DNA of 64,000 bases from Anaerococcus vaginimassiliensis (GCF_900626155.1 NZ_LR130844.1:1446880-1510879), one strand, 5' to 3'. Positions 1-8,584 are shown, counted from the first letter of the stretch. The notes: generated from the sequence alone by a model not told the origin. Numbers and translations: made by a program.

Positions 1-178
1 TATTGTTTAGATTCTTAGATAAGTTATCAAACCCTCCTGATCGATATTTTACTATCCAACTTTCAAGTGTTGAATTGGGAATATTATATTTTTTGGCAAC
101 CATTTTATGGCCACCATACTCTCCTGATAAGTATTCTAATACTAATTTAATTTTAAATTCTTTTGTGTATTTTGACAT
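1..178 (-). CDS. IS150-like transposase OrfA, N-terminal fragment (cut by window edge)
   Basis: Fifty-nine codons are visible before the window ends. The protein opens MSKYTKEFKIKLVLEYL and continues into a helix-turn-helix with KMVAKKYNIPNSTLESW, ending in the KYRSGGFDNL stretch usual for the first open frame of IS150/IS3 elements (DNA-binding subunit of the transposase). A GGAGGGG ribosome binding site at 188-194 sits about nine bases before the ATG and supports the start. The catalytic DDE part (OrfB) would lie outside the window, so it cannot be said whether the element is intact. Confidence 0.85.
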   Translation of the reverse strand, partial: MSKYTKEFKIKLVLEYLSGEYGGHKMVAKKYNIPNSTLESWIVKYRSGGFDNLSKNLNN

Positions 179-224
179 GAAAAAACCCCTCCATCCGTAT
201 TCCGGATTTTGGGGTCCAGCACAT
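1..224 (-). mobile_element. End of an IS150/IS3-type insertion sequence (partial)
   Basis: The element runs off the left edge of the window. On the minus strand its outer end reads TGCTGGACCCCAAAATCC (from about position 222), which looks like an IS150-group terminal inverted repeat. It is followed by a strong ribosome binding site and the start of a transposase. The outer boundary (222-224) is inferred, because the opposite inverted repeat and the target duplication lie outside the window. The element ends about 20 bases downstream of the scfB stop codon. Confidence 0.75.
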
Positions 225-242
225 TAAACTCGATGCTATTTT

Positions 243-1625
243 TTATGCTGGTTCTTGTTCACTATCTTTCATATATTCATAAATCTTAACTGCAATTGCC
301 ATTTCTATTCTTTTTCTAAATAGTTTACATGAGTAATCATAAACATTATTTATATCACCAGTTGCATTATATGAATTTGCTGCACATCCACCAGAACAGT
401 ACATGTTTGCCCAGCAAGATCTACATTCGCTCTTTGAATAGCAATTGCAAGTTTTAAACTGCTTTACAAGGTCATTATTTACAATTCCTTGGTCAAGATT
501 ACCTATTATAAAATCAGGATTTCCTACAAACTGATGGCATGGATATAATTCTCCAGTTGGAGTAACTGCCATATATTCTGTTCCTGAACCACATCCAGAT
601 ATTCTCTTGTGAACACATGGGCCGTTTTCTAAATCTATCATATAGTGATAAAAGATGAATTCTTCATTGTTATCAATTTTTTCCATCATCATATCTGCAA
701 GTTTTTCATACTCACTATATATTGTATCTAAATGTTCTTCTTTAAGAGCGTATTCTTCGTTTGGATTGCCGACAACAGGCTCTAGTGATGTTCTAATAAA
801 TCCTAAGTCTAAATATGTCCTGAGGTCTTCTGTGAAGTCTAGATTGTTTGCTGTAAAAGTTCCTCTTATATAGTATTCCTTGTCACCACGCTTGTTTACA
901 AAATTTTGGAATTTTGGAACTATTGTATCAAATGAACCTTTGCCATTAAGAGTTTTTCTGAACTCATCATGTTTTTCTTTTCTACCATCTAAAGATAAAA
1001 CAACATTTTTCATATTTTCATTTAAGTATTCTATAACTTCATCATCTAATAACAATCCATTAGTCGTAAGTGTGAAGTTAAAGTGTTTGTTATATTCTTC
1101 TTCTTTGCTTCTGGCATAGGATACAGTATCTTTAACCAAGTCAAAATTAAGTAGAGGTTCGCCTCCGAAGAAGTCTATATCAAGATTATAATGACTTCCT
1201 GAATTTTCTAGTAGAAAATCTATGGCAGATCTTGCCACTTCTTTTGTCATAATTGCATCAGGCCCAGAATATTTTCCACCTTTTGCAAAGCAATATTCAC
1301 ACGATAAATTACATGTATGAGCAACATTCAAACATAAAGCTTTGATAGTAGTTGGTTTATTAGTGATGTCTATTGATAAATCTTCATAGATATCATCTGA
1401 AAATAGAAGACCTTCATTTACTAATTCATTAACTTCTTCATATGCTTCTAAGAATTGGTCATAGTTTATATCATATTTATTTATAATCATATTTTTGATT
1501 TCATTTTTATTATTGTCTTGATACAGGGATATTATATCGTAGGTTAAATCATCCACAGCATGCACAGATCCGCTGTATACATCTAAAACAATATTAAAGC
1601 CTTTGGCTTTGTATTGGTGTATCAT
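243..1625 (-). CDS. scfB: SCIFF ranthipeptide maturase, radical SAM/SPASM
   Basis: This 460-residue radical SAM enzyme is predicted to install thioether cross-links in the neighbouring six-cysteine peptide. The N-terminal 90 residues (peptide-binding region, starting MIHQYKAKGFNIVLDVYSG) match the SCIFF maturase family. The radical SAM cluster motif CNLSCEYC covers C105, C109 and C112. The C-terminal part has the cysteine-rich SPASM-type region (CGSGTEY, then CNCYSKSEC, CRSCWANMYCSGGC and a final YSC) that holds auxiliary iron-sulfur clusters. The precursor gene scfA lies 113 bases upstream on the same strand, with a strong terminator hairpin between them. An insertion sequence begins just downstream of the stop codon; the reading frame itself appears complete. 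Family assignment is firm; the exact cross-link pattern is inferred from the family. Confidence 0.93.
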   Translation of the reverse strand: MIHQYKAKGFNIVLDVYSGSVHAVDDLTYDIISLYQDNNKNEIKNMIINKYDINYDQFLEAYEEVNELVNEGLLFSDDIYEDLSIDITNKPTTIKALCLNVAHTCNLSCEYCFAKGGKYSGPDAIMTKEVARSAIDFLLENSGSHYNLDIDFFGGEPLLNFDLVKDTVSYARSKEEEYNKHFNFTLTTNGLLLDDEVIEYLNENMKNVVLSLDGRKEKHDEFRKTLNGKGSFDTIVPKFQNFVNKRGDKEYYIRGTFTANNLDFTEDLRTYLDLGFIRTSLEPVVGNPNEEYALKEEHLDTIYSEYEKLADMMMEKIDNNEEFIFYHYMIDLENGPCVHKRISGCGSGTEYMAVTPTGELYPCHQFVGNPDFIIGNLDQGIVNNDLVKQFKTCNCYSKSECRSCWANMYCSGGCAANSYNATGDINNVYDYSCKLFRKRIEMAIAVKIYEYMKDSEQEPA

Positions 1626-1695
1626 AGTTTCTCCTTTATATTTACTATAGTATTTTACTAGGAATTGAGAATCTTATAACAAATTTCTAGCAAAT

Positions 1696-1730
1696 AAAAA
1701 ACTTATCTAAGCTATTAACTTAGATAAGTT
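1696..1730 (-). terminator. Hairpin terminator between scfA and scfB
   Basis: A perfect 12-base inverted repeat (AACTTATCTAAG at 1700-1711 and its complement at 1719-1730, seven-base loop) is followed on the minus strand by a run of five T (1700-1696). It lies directly after the scfA stop codon and before scfB. It would give abundant short scfA transcripts and less scfB by readthrough (inference). Confidence 0.8.
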
Positions 1731-1738
1731 AAAAATTA

Positions 1739-1888
1739 TTATTTATTTTTTTTGCTAACACATTCTTGATTAGCAACACCACAGCTTGTTTTACATGCTG
1801 ATTGGCAAGATGTTTGACATTCACCGCAACCACCATGTTTTTTGCTTTTGTGGAGATTTCTTGTGTTTAAAGTTACAATTCTTTTCAT
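1739..1888 (-). CDS. scfA: SCIFF precursor peptide (six cysteines in forty-five)
   Basis: A 49-residue peptide. It begins MKRIVTLNTRNLHKSKKHGG and its C-terminal part has six cysteines with the pattern GGCGECQTSCQSACKTSC followed by GVANQEC, essentially the family signature. Residues 21-43 hold all six cysteines, and the serine and threonine residues between them include the usual cross-link acceptors. It has an AAGGAGAG ribosome binding site just upstream and a consensus promoter (TTGACA, 17-base spacer, TATTAT). The maturase scfB follows downstream. The biological role of SCIFF peptides is not established, so no function beyond ranthipeptide precursor is claimed. Confidence 0.93.
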   Translation of the reverse strand: MKRIVTLNTRNLHKSKKHGGCGECQTSCQSACKTSCGVANQECVSKKNK

Positions 1889-1912
1889 ATGTACTCTCCT
1901 TTTCTTTTATTA

Positions 1913-1941
1913 ATAATAACAGTTTTTGTAAATTTTGTCAA
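1913..1941 (-). promoter_or_regulatory. scfA promoter
   Basis: On the minus strand TTGACA (1941-1936) is followed after 17 bases by TATTAT (1918-1913). The -35 box overlaps the stop codon of the upstream PLP enzyme gene, so scfA can be transcribed on its own. Confidence 0.8.
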
Positions 1942-3269
1942 TTTATACAAGAAATATTCTCATCAATGATGTTCATATTTATATTGTTTGCTAGTAAAAA
2001 CTTAATATTTTTAATTATATCTTCATCAATTAATTCTCCAGGTACAAGTATTGGTATGCCAGGGGGATAAGCGTAGATAAAATCTCCACAAATTTTGCCG
2101 ATAGAATCTTCTAATGTGTAAATATTTTTGTTTAAGTTGATGCATTCGTAAATTTCTAAGGATTTATTTGGTATTTTAAAGGTAAAACTGCTCTTATTAT
2201 ACATCCTCGATATATCATTATCTATTTTATAAAGGGCCTTAATTAGTCTATCAAAACCTTCTTTCCTATCAAAAATTGTTGAGATTAGCAAAGCATAATT
2301 TGGATAGGCCATCTCAATTTCAATCTTTTCCTCTTTTAAAATACTAGCTAGTTTACTGCCTGATATATTAGTATTATTTGTTGATATTAAAATCTTACTC
2401 TTATCCTTAAATTTATTATCAATAACTTGTAAGTTTTTAAAATCTTGACTATATAAATATAACAGGTTATTCATAAGGTTTTCATATAATTTATTAAAAG
2501 TAGAAAATTTTTCAATCATCTCATCTATAGATTGCAATATGACATATGAAGGTGATGAGGTTTGAAAAATCGCCATATTTCTCTTGACTTCATCATATAT
2601 ATCTAAATCATTAACAAGAACTGCAGCTGCTGGTGTTAGAGCTGACAGATTTTTGTGAAATGATGTTATAGCAACATCAAAAGAAATATTATAACAATCT
2701 GTCAGTGGAAAGTGACTGCCGTGCGCCATATCGACAACAAGCTTTGTAGAGTGCTTCTGGCAAAGCTTATATATTTTATCAAGATCTAGTATATAGCCCT
2801 CATAGGAAGGGGATGTAATAACTACGCATGAAAAATTTTTACTAGATATTTTTTTCTCAAAATCATCATAATTAATATCTACAATAGCAGAAATTTCATT
2901 AGTTATGATATCAATGTATGAAACATCAAGTTTATTCAACTCACAAGCGTTATATACGGCCTTATGAGAAGATCTTTCTATTAGGATATTTTGATTATCA
3001 TAAGTAAGTGCTCTTATAACTGATAATAATCCGGAAGTTGACCCGTTTGTAGATATGATAGTTTTATTTACATCATAAATTTTAGAAAGCCTATTTTCCA
3101 TAATTACGAAAATATCTTTAGGGTCGTTTAGATTATCAAAACCATCTATTTCAGTTAGATCCCTTTCATAAGGTAAATCATTTCTTAGCACATTTGTCCT
3201 TTTTGATCCTGGCATATGGAAGGGATAATAATTTTCCTTTAAATATAAATCTAATTTCTTATTTAACAT
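1938..3269 (-). CDS. PLP-dependent Orn/Lys/Arg decarboxylase-family protein
   Basis: A 443-residue fold-type I PLP enzyme of the Orn/Lys/Arg decarboxylase (YaaO/SpeA-like) family. It opens with the family hallmark YYPFHMPGSK. NGSTSG (residues 75-80) should bind the cofactor phosphate, DMAHGSHF (180-187) supplies the aspartate and histidine around the PLP ring, and SFHKNL places the Schiff-base lysine at K206. It is about the length of the short family members found in Firmicutes (near 450-480 residues), which lack the inducible-enzyme wing domain. The substrate (arginine, lysine or ornithine) cannot be read from the sequence. A GGAGG ribosome binding site precedes the ATG. The gene stands alone, divergent from the LCP gene, and its stop codon overlaps the scfA promoter. 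Confidence 0.82.
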   Translation of the reverse strand: MLNKKLDLYLKENYYPFHMPGSKRTNVLRNDLPYERDLTEIDGFDNLNDPKDIFVIMENRLSKIYDVNKTIISTNGSTSGLLSVIRALTYDNQNILIERSSHKAVYNACELNKLDVSYIDIITNEISAIVDINYDDFEKKISSKNFSCVVITSPSYEGYILDLDKIYKLCQKHSTKLVVDMAHGSHFPLTDCYNISFDVAITSFHKNLSALTPAAAVLVNDLDIYDEVKRNMAIFQTSSPSYVILQSIDEMIEKFSTFNKLYENLMNNLLYLYSQDFKNLQVIDNKFKDKSKILISTNNTNISGSKLASILKEEKIEIEMAYPNYALLISTIFDRKEGFDRLIKALYKIDNDISRMYNKSSFTFKIPNKSLEIYECINLNKNIYTLEDSIGKICGDFIYAYPPGIPILVPGELIDEDIIKNIKFLLANNINMNIIDENISCIN

Positions 3270-3314
3270 AATAACCTCCCATACATCTTACTATATTATT
3301 AAGATAATGAAATT

Positions 3315-3342
3315 TTGTTTTGTTCATATTATGGGATATAAT
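3315..3342 (+). promoter_or_regulatory. Promoter of the LCP gene
   Basis: TTGTTT (3315-3320), a 16-base spacer and TATAAT (3337-3342) lie just ahead of a GGAGA ribosome binding site (3351) and the ATG at 3361. Confidence 0.6.
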
Positions 3343-3360
3343 GATACATAGGAGAAAATA

Positions 3361-4215
3361 ATGAATACAAGTTTTAAAAGAATTTTAAAGATGATTTTAT
3401 TATTTTTGATGTTTGTAGTTTTGTTTAGTTCTGTAATTTTACTTACTAATTTCTTCAAGCCTAAAAATAATATAGATCAAGATAATAAAAATGAGTTTCT
3501 ATTTCTCATGGCAGGAGTAGATGATAATGGAGAAGAGTTTGGCACAAGAACCGATACAATGATGCTTGTGAAAGCTAATCTTAACGAAAAGAAAATTGAC
3601 CTTATTTCAATACCAAGAGATAGTCTGGTAAATATCAACGGATATATGGATAAAATAAACGCAGCACATTCTTATGGTGGAATTGATTTAACTATTGAAA
3701 CAGTAAGAGATTTTTTAGGAATAGATCTTACTAATTATGTAGTTATTCCTTTTGATGCTGTTGTTGATGGAATAGACGCACTTGGTGGAATAGATATAGA
3801 TGTAAGTGAAGATATCGCATCTGCAATGGACATTACTCCAGGAACTCATCGTTTTACAGGAAGTGAGGCACTGGATTATGTAAGATTTAGAAAAGGATAT
3901 GCCAATGCTGATCTTGGAAGAATAGCTACTCAACAAGATTTTGTAATGCAATTTATCCATGAAGCGACAAGAGCTAAGAATATACCTAAACTTCCTATTG
4001 TTTATATGTCTATGAGTGATAAGATAAAAACAAATATGAGTTTTTCTCAAATGTCAAAACTCGCCTTTGCTTTTAGAGGAATAGATAAAGATAATATAAA
4101 TCAAGTCAGGTTAGAGGGAGAAGTAGTAGATATAGATGGTATAAGCTACTATGATATATATGATTATTCAATAGAAGATGTAAGAAATAATTTCTTAAGT
4201 AACTTTTCTTATTAA
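3361..4215 (+). CDS. LCP-family (LytR-CpsA-Psr) cell-wall polymer ligase
   Basis: A 284-residue membrane-anchored protein predicted to transfer undecaprenyl-phosphate-linked glycopolymers onto peptidoglycan outside the cell. A single N-terminal membrane segment (about residues 10-31) is followed by the LCP domain. GTRTDTMM (61-68) contains the arginine and aspartate, and SIPRDS (83-88) the second conserved arginine, that bind the pyrophosphate-lipid. RFRKGYANADLGR near residue 177-189 is the third LCP signature. Length fits the short form of the family. It is followed 37 bases later by apt, probably a chance neighbour in one transcript. The polymer it attaches cannot be named. Confidence 0.88.
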   Translation: MNTSFKRILKMILLFLMFVVLFSSVILLTNFFKPKNNIDQDNKNEFLFLMAGVDDNGEEFGTRTDTMMLVKANLNEKKIDLISIPRDSLVNINGYMDKINAAHSYGGIDLTIETVRDFLGIDLTNYVVIPFDAVVDGIDALGGIDIDVSEDIASAMDITPGTHRFTGSEALDYVRFRKGYANADLGRIATQQDFVMQFIHEATRAKNIPKLPIVYMSMSDKIKTNMSFSQMSKLAFAFRGIDKDNINQVRLEGEVVDIDGISYYDIYDYSIEDVRNNFLSNFSY

Positions 4216-4252
4216 GGGTATATTAATAAAGACAATAAAAGTGGAGGAATAG

Positions 4253-4771
4253 ATGGATATTAAATCAAAAATAAGAGTCATAGAAGATTATCCAAAAGAA
4301 GGAATTTCTTTTAAGGATATTACAACATTACTTAAAGACAGAGAAGCGTTCAAAGAAACTTTAAACCAACTAGAAAAGGCCTTAGAAGATTACGAATTTG
4401 ACTATATAGCTGGAATTGAATCAAGAGGCTTAATCTTTGGAGCACCTTTGGCAGATCGATTAAATAAAGGTTTCATTCCAATAAGAAAACCTGGCAAATT
4501 ACCTGGAGAAATCGAAAAAATCTCCTATGAATTAGAATATGGATCTGGAGAATTGGAGATGCACAAGGATGCAATAAACGATGGAGATAGAGTAGTAATA
4601 ATAGATGACTTGATTGCAACTGGAGGCTCTGCGAAAGCAGCAGCTAATTTGATTGAAGCTGTTGGTGGAGAAGTTTCATGTTTTGAGTTCTTGATAGAGT
4701 TAACAGAGTTAAATGGTCGCTCATATCTTGGCGACTATGATGTTATTTCTTTAATCGAGTATGGTCATTAA
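4253..4771 (+). CDS. apt: Adenine phosphoribosyltransferase
   Basis: The 172-residue cytosolic enzyme joins adenine and PRPP to give AMP and pyrophosphate in purine salvage. The start DIKSKIRVIEDYPKEGISFKD is diagnostic of Apt. The PRPP-binding loop VVIIDDLIATGGSA (residues 114-127) and GIESRGLIFG (54-63) are intact. Length is usual for the family. A GTGGAGG ribosome binding site precedes the ATG. In many Firmicutes apt lies beside relA and recJ; here it instead follows an LCP gene and is closed by its own terminator. Confidence 0.96.
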   Translation: MDIKSKIRVIEDYPKEGISFKDITTLLKDREAFKETLNQLEKALEDYEFDYIAGIESRGLIFGAPLADRLNKGFIPIRKPGKLPGEIEKISYELEYGSGELEMHKDAINDGDRVVIIDDLIATGGSAKAAANLIEAVGGEVSCFEFLIELTELNGRSYLGDYDVISLIEYGH

Positions 4772-4776
4772 AAAAT

Positions 4777-4802
4777 AAGGGTTCCCTGAGGAACTCTTTT
4801 TT
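4777..4802 (+). terminator. Terminator after apt
   Basis: GGGTTCC and GGAACTC flank a four-base CTGA loop and are followed by a run of six T. Confidence 0.8.
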
Positions 4803-4824
4803 AGTGAAATTTATTATTTATTTC

Positions 4825-4852
4825 TTGCAAGTAGTAGTTCACATAGTATAAT
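4825..4852 (+). promoter_or_regulatory. Promoter of the J-protein/clpB operon
   Basis: TTGCAA (4825-4830), a 16-base spacer and TATAAT (4847-4852). The CtsR-type repeat begins eight bases downstream, at the expected transcription start. Confidence 0.65.
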
Positions 4853-4860
4853 TTTATTAA

Positions 4861-4877
4861 GGTCAGAGATAGTCAGA
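4861..4877 (+). promoter_or_regulatory. CtsR operator (heptad direct repeat)
   Basis: GGTCAGA-GAT-AGTCAGA matches the CtsR operator (R)GTCAAA-NAN-(R)GTCAAA with one A-to-G change in each heptad and the required three-base gap containing a central A. It lies between the -10 box and the ribosome binding site, where a repressor would block transcription. Its position before a J-protein/clpB operon fits the known CtsR regulon of Gram-positive bacteria. No ctsR gene is in this window. Confidence 0.75.
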
Positions 4878-4893
4878 CTAGATGGAGGTTAAC

Positions 4894-5823
4894 ATGAAAT
4901 ACAGAGATTATTATGAAATATTGGGCGTGGACAAGAAAGCAAGCCCTGATGAAATAAAAAGAGCATATAGAAAACTAGCAAAGAAATATCACCCAGACCT
5001 TCATCCAGACGATAAAGAAGCAGAGAAAAAATTTACTGAGATAAATGAAGCCTACGAAGTATTGTCAGATGAAGAAAAGAGAAAAAAATACGATATGTTT
5101 GGTAAAAACGCAAACTTCCAAGGCGGACAGAATTTCGATCCAAGCGATTTTGGATTTGATTTTGGAAACTTCGGAAATGGTTCTTACACATATACTAGTT
5201 CTAACTCTAATGGATTTTCAGATTTTTTTGATGGTTTATTTGGAGGATTTAGTCAAAATTCAAATTCTTATCAAAGAAGTGGATCTTCTAGATTTTCTAA
5301 TTTCGGTCAAGGATTTGGCAGGAAGAAAAAAGAAAATATCACTACATCGATAACAATTAGTATAGATGAAGCTATGAATGGTACAAATAGAAGTATCAAA
5401 GTTAAAAATGGCGAGAGATTAATTGATGTAAAAGTAACTGTTCCAAAGGGAATTAAAAATAATAATAAAATCAGAATTGATGGATCAAAATATGGAATAG
5501 ATGCAAATATAATTGCAAAAGTTAGCATAAAAAATGATGATGATTTATCTTTAGATGGAATTGATTTTATAAAAAAGGTTAAGATTTATCCTTGGGATGC
5601 GTATTTTGGAGTTAAGAAAAAAATTGAAACGAATGCAGGAGCTTTCATGGTTAAGATTCCAGAAAATTCTCAAGCAGGTAAAAAAATTAGGTTAAAAAAT
5701 AGAGGATATAAAGATAGAAAAGGAAATATAGGAGATTTGATAGTTGAAATAGTAATTGAAAATCCAAATACACTTAGCGAAAATCAAGTAAATCTATACA
5801 AAAAACTAAAAGAGGAGGAATAG
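4894..5823 (+). CDS. DnaJ-like co-chaperone without zinc finger (CbpA type)
   Basis: A class B J-protein of 309 residues. The J domain covers residues 1-68 with the HPD triad at 33-35, followed by a long Gly/Phe/Ser-rich linker (about 68-140) and a C-terminal DnaJ substrate-binding domain. The four CxxCxGxG zinc repeats of true DnaJ are absent. An ATG also exists at 4882, but the GGAGGT ribosome binding site (4884-4889) overlaps that start and is well spaced for the ATG at 4894, so the shorter form is chosen. The stop codon is directly followed by clpB, making a two-gene heat-shock operon behind a CtsR-like operator. The protein probably delivers substrates to DnaK and ClpB (inference from family and context). 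Confidence 0.9.
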   Translation: MKYRDYYEILGVDKKASPDEIKRAYRKLAKKYHPDLHPDDKEAEKKFTEINEAYEVLSDEEKRKKYDMFGKNANFQGGQNFDPSDFGFDFGNFGNGSYTYTSSNSNGFSDFFDGLFGGFSQNSNSYQRSGSSRFSNFGQGFGRKKKENITTSITISIDEAMNGTNRSIKVKNGERLIDVKVTVPKGIKNNNKIRIDGSKYGIDANIIAKVSIKNDDDLSLDGIDFIKKVKIYPWDAYFGVKKKIETNAGAFMVKIPENSQAGKKIRLKNRGYKDRKGNIGDLIVEIVIENPNTLSENQVNLYKKLKEEE

Positions 5824-5824
5824 T

Positions 5825-8410
5825 ATGGACTTCAATAAATATACACAAAAATCACAAGAAGCTATAAATGATTCACAAGCTATAGCTATAAAAAATTCTA
5901 ACCCAGAAGTAAATGAAATACATTTGGCTTACTCTTTGGTAAGTGATTCAAACTCAATTGTTAGTCAAATACTTAAGACAATGAATGTTGACTACTCATC
6001 ATATAAAAATGCAATTACTAAAAAATTAGATGCAATGCCAACTCTAGAGGGAGGATCTGATATATATCCAACACAGGTCTTTCAAAGGATTCTCCTTAAA
6101 GCAGAAGATGAATCCAAAAACATGGGAGATAGTTATGTTTCCACAGAACACATTTTCTTAAGCTTGTTAAATGAAAAAACAGAGATAAGTGATTTAAATA
6201 AGGAATATAAGATATCTTATAATGACTTCAAAAAATCTATAACAAATGTCAGGAATGGTCAAAAAGTGACAAATGATAATCCAGAAGAAACAACAAATCC
6301 ACTTGAAAAATTCGGTAGAAACCTAACTCAAGAAGCTCGTGATGGAAAAATAGATCCTGTTATTGGTAGAGATTCTGAAATTAGAAATGCCTTAAGAATT
6401 TTATCAAGAAGAAAGAAAAACAACCCTGTTCTAATAGGTCAACCTGGTGTAGGAAAAACAGCCATAGTTGAAGGGCTAGCTCAAAGAATTGTAAATAACG
6501 ATGTTCCTGAGCCACTTCAAGGAAGAACAATATTTTCACTTGATATGGGTTCACTCGTAGCTGGAGCAAAATATCGAGGCCAATTTGAAGAAAGACTCAA
6601 AGCGGTTATAGATGAGGTTAAAAAGTCAGATGGCCAAATTATAATGTTTATAGACGAGATTCATAATATAGTGGGAGCAGGTAAATCTGAGGGGGCAATG
6701 GACGCATCTAACATCATGAAACCAATGCTTGCCCGCGGAGAAATAAAAGTCATAGGCGCAACTACTCTTAATGAATATAGACAATATATAGAAAAAGACG
6801 GTGCCTTAGAGCGTCGTTTCCAAAAAGTTATGGTAGCAGAACCTTCAGTTGAGGATACTATTAGCATTCTTAGAGGTATAAAAGACAAATACGAAATATT
6901 CCATGGTATAAGAATTCAGGATAGTGCAGTAATTGCTGCAGCTGAATTATCTGATAGATATATTTCAGATAGGTTTTTGCCAGATAAGGCTATAGACCTA
7001 ATGGATGAAGCTTGTGCAACAGTAAGAACAGAAATAGACACAATGCCAACATACTTGGATGAACAAAAAAGAAAACTATTACAACTTCAAATAGAAATAA
7101 CAGCTCTAAAAAAAGAAGATGATGAATATTCTATAAAAAGGAGAGAAGAGCTAGAAAAAGAAGTAGCAGACTTGTCCGAGAAATTTGACCAAGACTTTAT
7201 GAAATGGAAAGAAGAAAAGTCTGCTATAGATGATGTAAAAAGCATAAAAGAAGAAATTGATAGGGTTAATGTTCAAATAGAACAAGCTGAGAGAAACTAT
7301 GATTTTGAACGCTTATCTGAGCTAAAATACGGAAAATTAGAAGAGCTAAAAAAGAAACTCGAAGAAGCAACCAACAATTCAGACCAAGCAGAAAATGGTT
7401 CAATAAAAGAGGAAGTTACAGATGAAGATGTTGCTGATGTTGTAAGCAATTGGACAAATATTCCTGTAAATAAACTAGTAGAGAGTGAAAGAAGCAAAAT
7501 CTTACATTTACCTGAAAAACTTCACCAAAGAGTAATTGGACAAGAAGAAGCTATCCAAGCTGTTTCTAATGCTATTATTAGGGCTAGATCAGGTCTTAAG
7601 AGTCAAAATAGACCTATAGGTTCATTCATATTCTTAGGTCCAACAGGTGTAGGTAAAACTGAACTTGCAAAGTCACTAACAGAAGCCATGTTTGATGATG
7701 AAAGAAACATGGTTCGTATAGATATGAGTGAATACATGGAAAAATACTCTGTATCAAGACTAATAGGGGCCGCACCTGGTTATGTAGGATATGAAGAAGG
7801 AGGACAGCTAACAGAAGCGGTTAGACGTAAGCCTTATTCTGTAATATTATTTGACGAAATCGAAAAAGCACACCCAGATGTATTCAATATTTTATTACAA
7901 GTATTAGATGATGGTAGACTAACCGATTCTCAAGGAAGAACTGTAGATTTCAAAAATACTATTATTATAATGACAAGTAATATTGGGTCAGAATATCTAA
8001 TAGATGGATTAATTGAAGATGGAACTATAAACGAGGAAAACAGAGAAAATGTTGATAAGGTTTTAAGAAATTCATTTAAACCAGAATTTTTAAATAGAAT
8101 TGACGATATTGTAATGTTTACTCCACTTACAAGTGATCAAGTCTACGAAATTATTGACCTACAAATTGAAGATATTAAACATAGACTAGAAGACAGAGAT
8201 ATAAACTTAGATATTAGTCCAAGGGCAAAAGAATATATCTTGGCTAATGCTTATAATATCGAATATGGTGCAAGACCTGTTAAAAGATTCCTACAAACAC
8301 ATGTTGAAACAGACCTAGGAAAATTAATTATTGAAGGAAAAGTAGCTGAAAAAGATACAGCATTATTAGATCTTGATGAAAATAATAAATTAAAGTTTAT
8401 TATCAAATAA
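5825..8410 (+). CDS. clpB: ATP-dependent protein disaggregase ClpB
   Basis: An 861-residue AAA+ unfoldase that extracts polypeptides from aggregates together with the DnaK system. The N-terminal Clp repeat domain covers about residues 1-150. The first AAA+ module has Walker A GQPGVGKT at 205-212 and IDEIHN as Walker B. A coiled-coil middle domain (about 400-530, rich in Lys and Glu) distinguishes ClpB from ClpC/ClpA. The second AAA+ module has GPTGVGKT at 605-612 and FDEIEKAH. It lacks the zinc-binding N-terminus of ClpE and there is no ClpP-docking loop obvious at the expected site. It is the second gene after the J-protein gene, one base apart, under the same CtsR-type control. Confidence 0.96.
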   Translation: MDFNKYTQKSQEAINDSQAIAIKNSNPEVNEIHLAYSLVSDSNSIVSQILKTMNVDYSSYKNAITKKLDAMPTLEGGSDIYPTQVFQRILLKAEDESKNMGDSYVSTEHIFLSLLNEKTEISDLNKEYKISYNDFKKSITNVRNGQKVTNDNPEETTNPLEKFGRNLTQEARDGKIDPVIGRDSEIRNALRILSRRKKNNPVLIGQPGVGKTAIVEGLAQRIVNNDVPEPLQGRTIFSLDMGSLVAGAKYRGQFEERLKAVIDEVKKSDGQIIMFIDEIHNIVGAGKSEGAMDASNIMKPMLARGEIKVIGATTLNEYRQYIEKDGALERRFQKVMVAEPSVEDTISILRGIKDKYEIFHGIRIQDSAVIAAAELSDRYISDRFLPDKAIDLMDEACATVRTEIDTMPTYLDEQKRKLLQLQIEITALKKEDDEYSIKRREELEKEVADLSEKFDQDFMKWKEEKSAIDDVKSIKEEIDRVNVQIEQAERNYDFERLSELKYGKLEELKKKLEEATNNSDQAENGSIKEEVTDEDVADVVSNWTNIPVNKLVESERSKILHLPEKLHQRVIGQEEAIQAVSNAIIRARSGLKSQNRPIGSFIFLGPTGVGKTELAKSLTEAMFDDERNMVRIDMSEYMEKYSVSRLIGAAPGYVGYEEGGQLTEAVRRKPYSVILFDEIEKAHPDVFNILLQVLDDGRLTDSQGRTVDFKNTIIIMTSNIGSEYLIDGLIEDGTINEENRENVDKVLRNSFKPEFLNRIDDIVMFTPLTSDQVYEIIDLQIEDIKHRLEDRDINLDISPRAKEYILANAYNIEYGARPVKRFLQTHVETDLGKLIIEGKVAEKDTALLDLDENNKLKFIIK

Positions 8411-8426
8411 GATTTTTAATATTTAG

Positions 8427-8475
8427 TAACCCTCAAATCTTAAGATTAACAAATAGATTTGAGGGTTATTTTTAT
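8427..8475 (+). terminator. Terminator after clpB
   Basis: A 14-base inverted repeat (TAACCCTCAAATCT and its complement AGATTTGAGGGTTA) around a 14-base loop, followed by a T-rich tail. Confidence 0.8.
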
Positions 8476-8536
8476 GTTTTTTTAAATGTATAAATATATT
8501 AAAATAAATAAATTGAAGCCCTCAATCAAGACGACA

Positions 8537-8552
8537 ACTCTATATATAGTAT
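8537..8552 (+). promoter_or_regulatory. NrdR box 1
   Basis: ACTCTATATATAGTAT contains the full core CWATATATWG of the NrdR repressor site consensus. Its core is exactly 32 bases (three helical turns) upstream of the second box, the phasing typical of NrdR box pairs. Confidence 0.75.
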
Positions 8553-8568
8553 TCATTTTTTGCGAATG

Positions 8569-8584
8569 CCACTATATATGGTAT
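8569..8584 (+). promoter_or_regulatory. NrdR box 2, overlapping the nrdD promoter
   Basis: CCACTATATATGGTAT has the NrdR core with one mismatch (G for W). It overlaps the -10 element TATAAT (8582-8587) of nrdD, so bound repressor would occlude RNA polymerase when dATP/ATP ratios are high (family knowledge). Confidence 0.72.

Noticed and set aside
3-227. Open frame on the plus strand at the left edge
   Set aside because: It is the antisense of the IS transposase and terminal repeat; the minus-strand frame has family motifs and a ribosome binding site.
4772-4893. CIRCE (HrcA) operator before the J-protein gene
   Set aside because: No TTAGCACTC-N9-GAGTGCTAA repeat is present; the CtsR-type repeat is the only heat-shock site seen.
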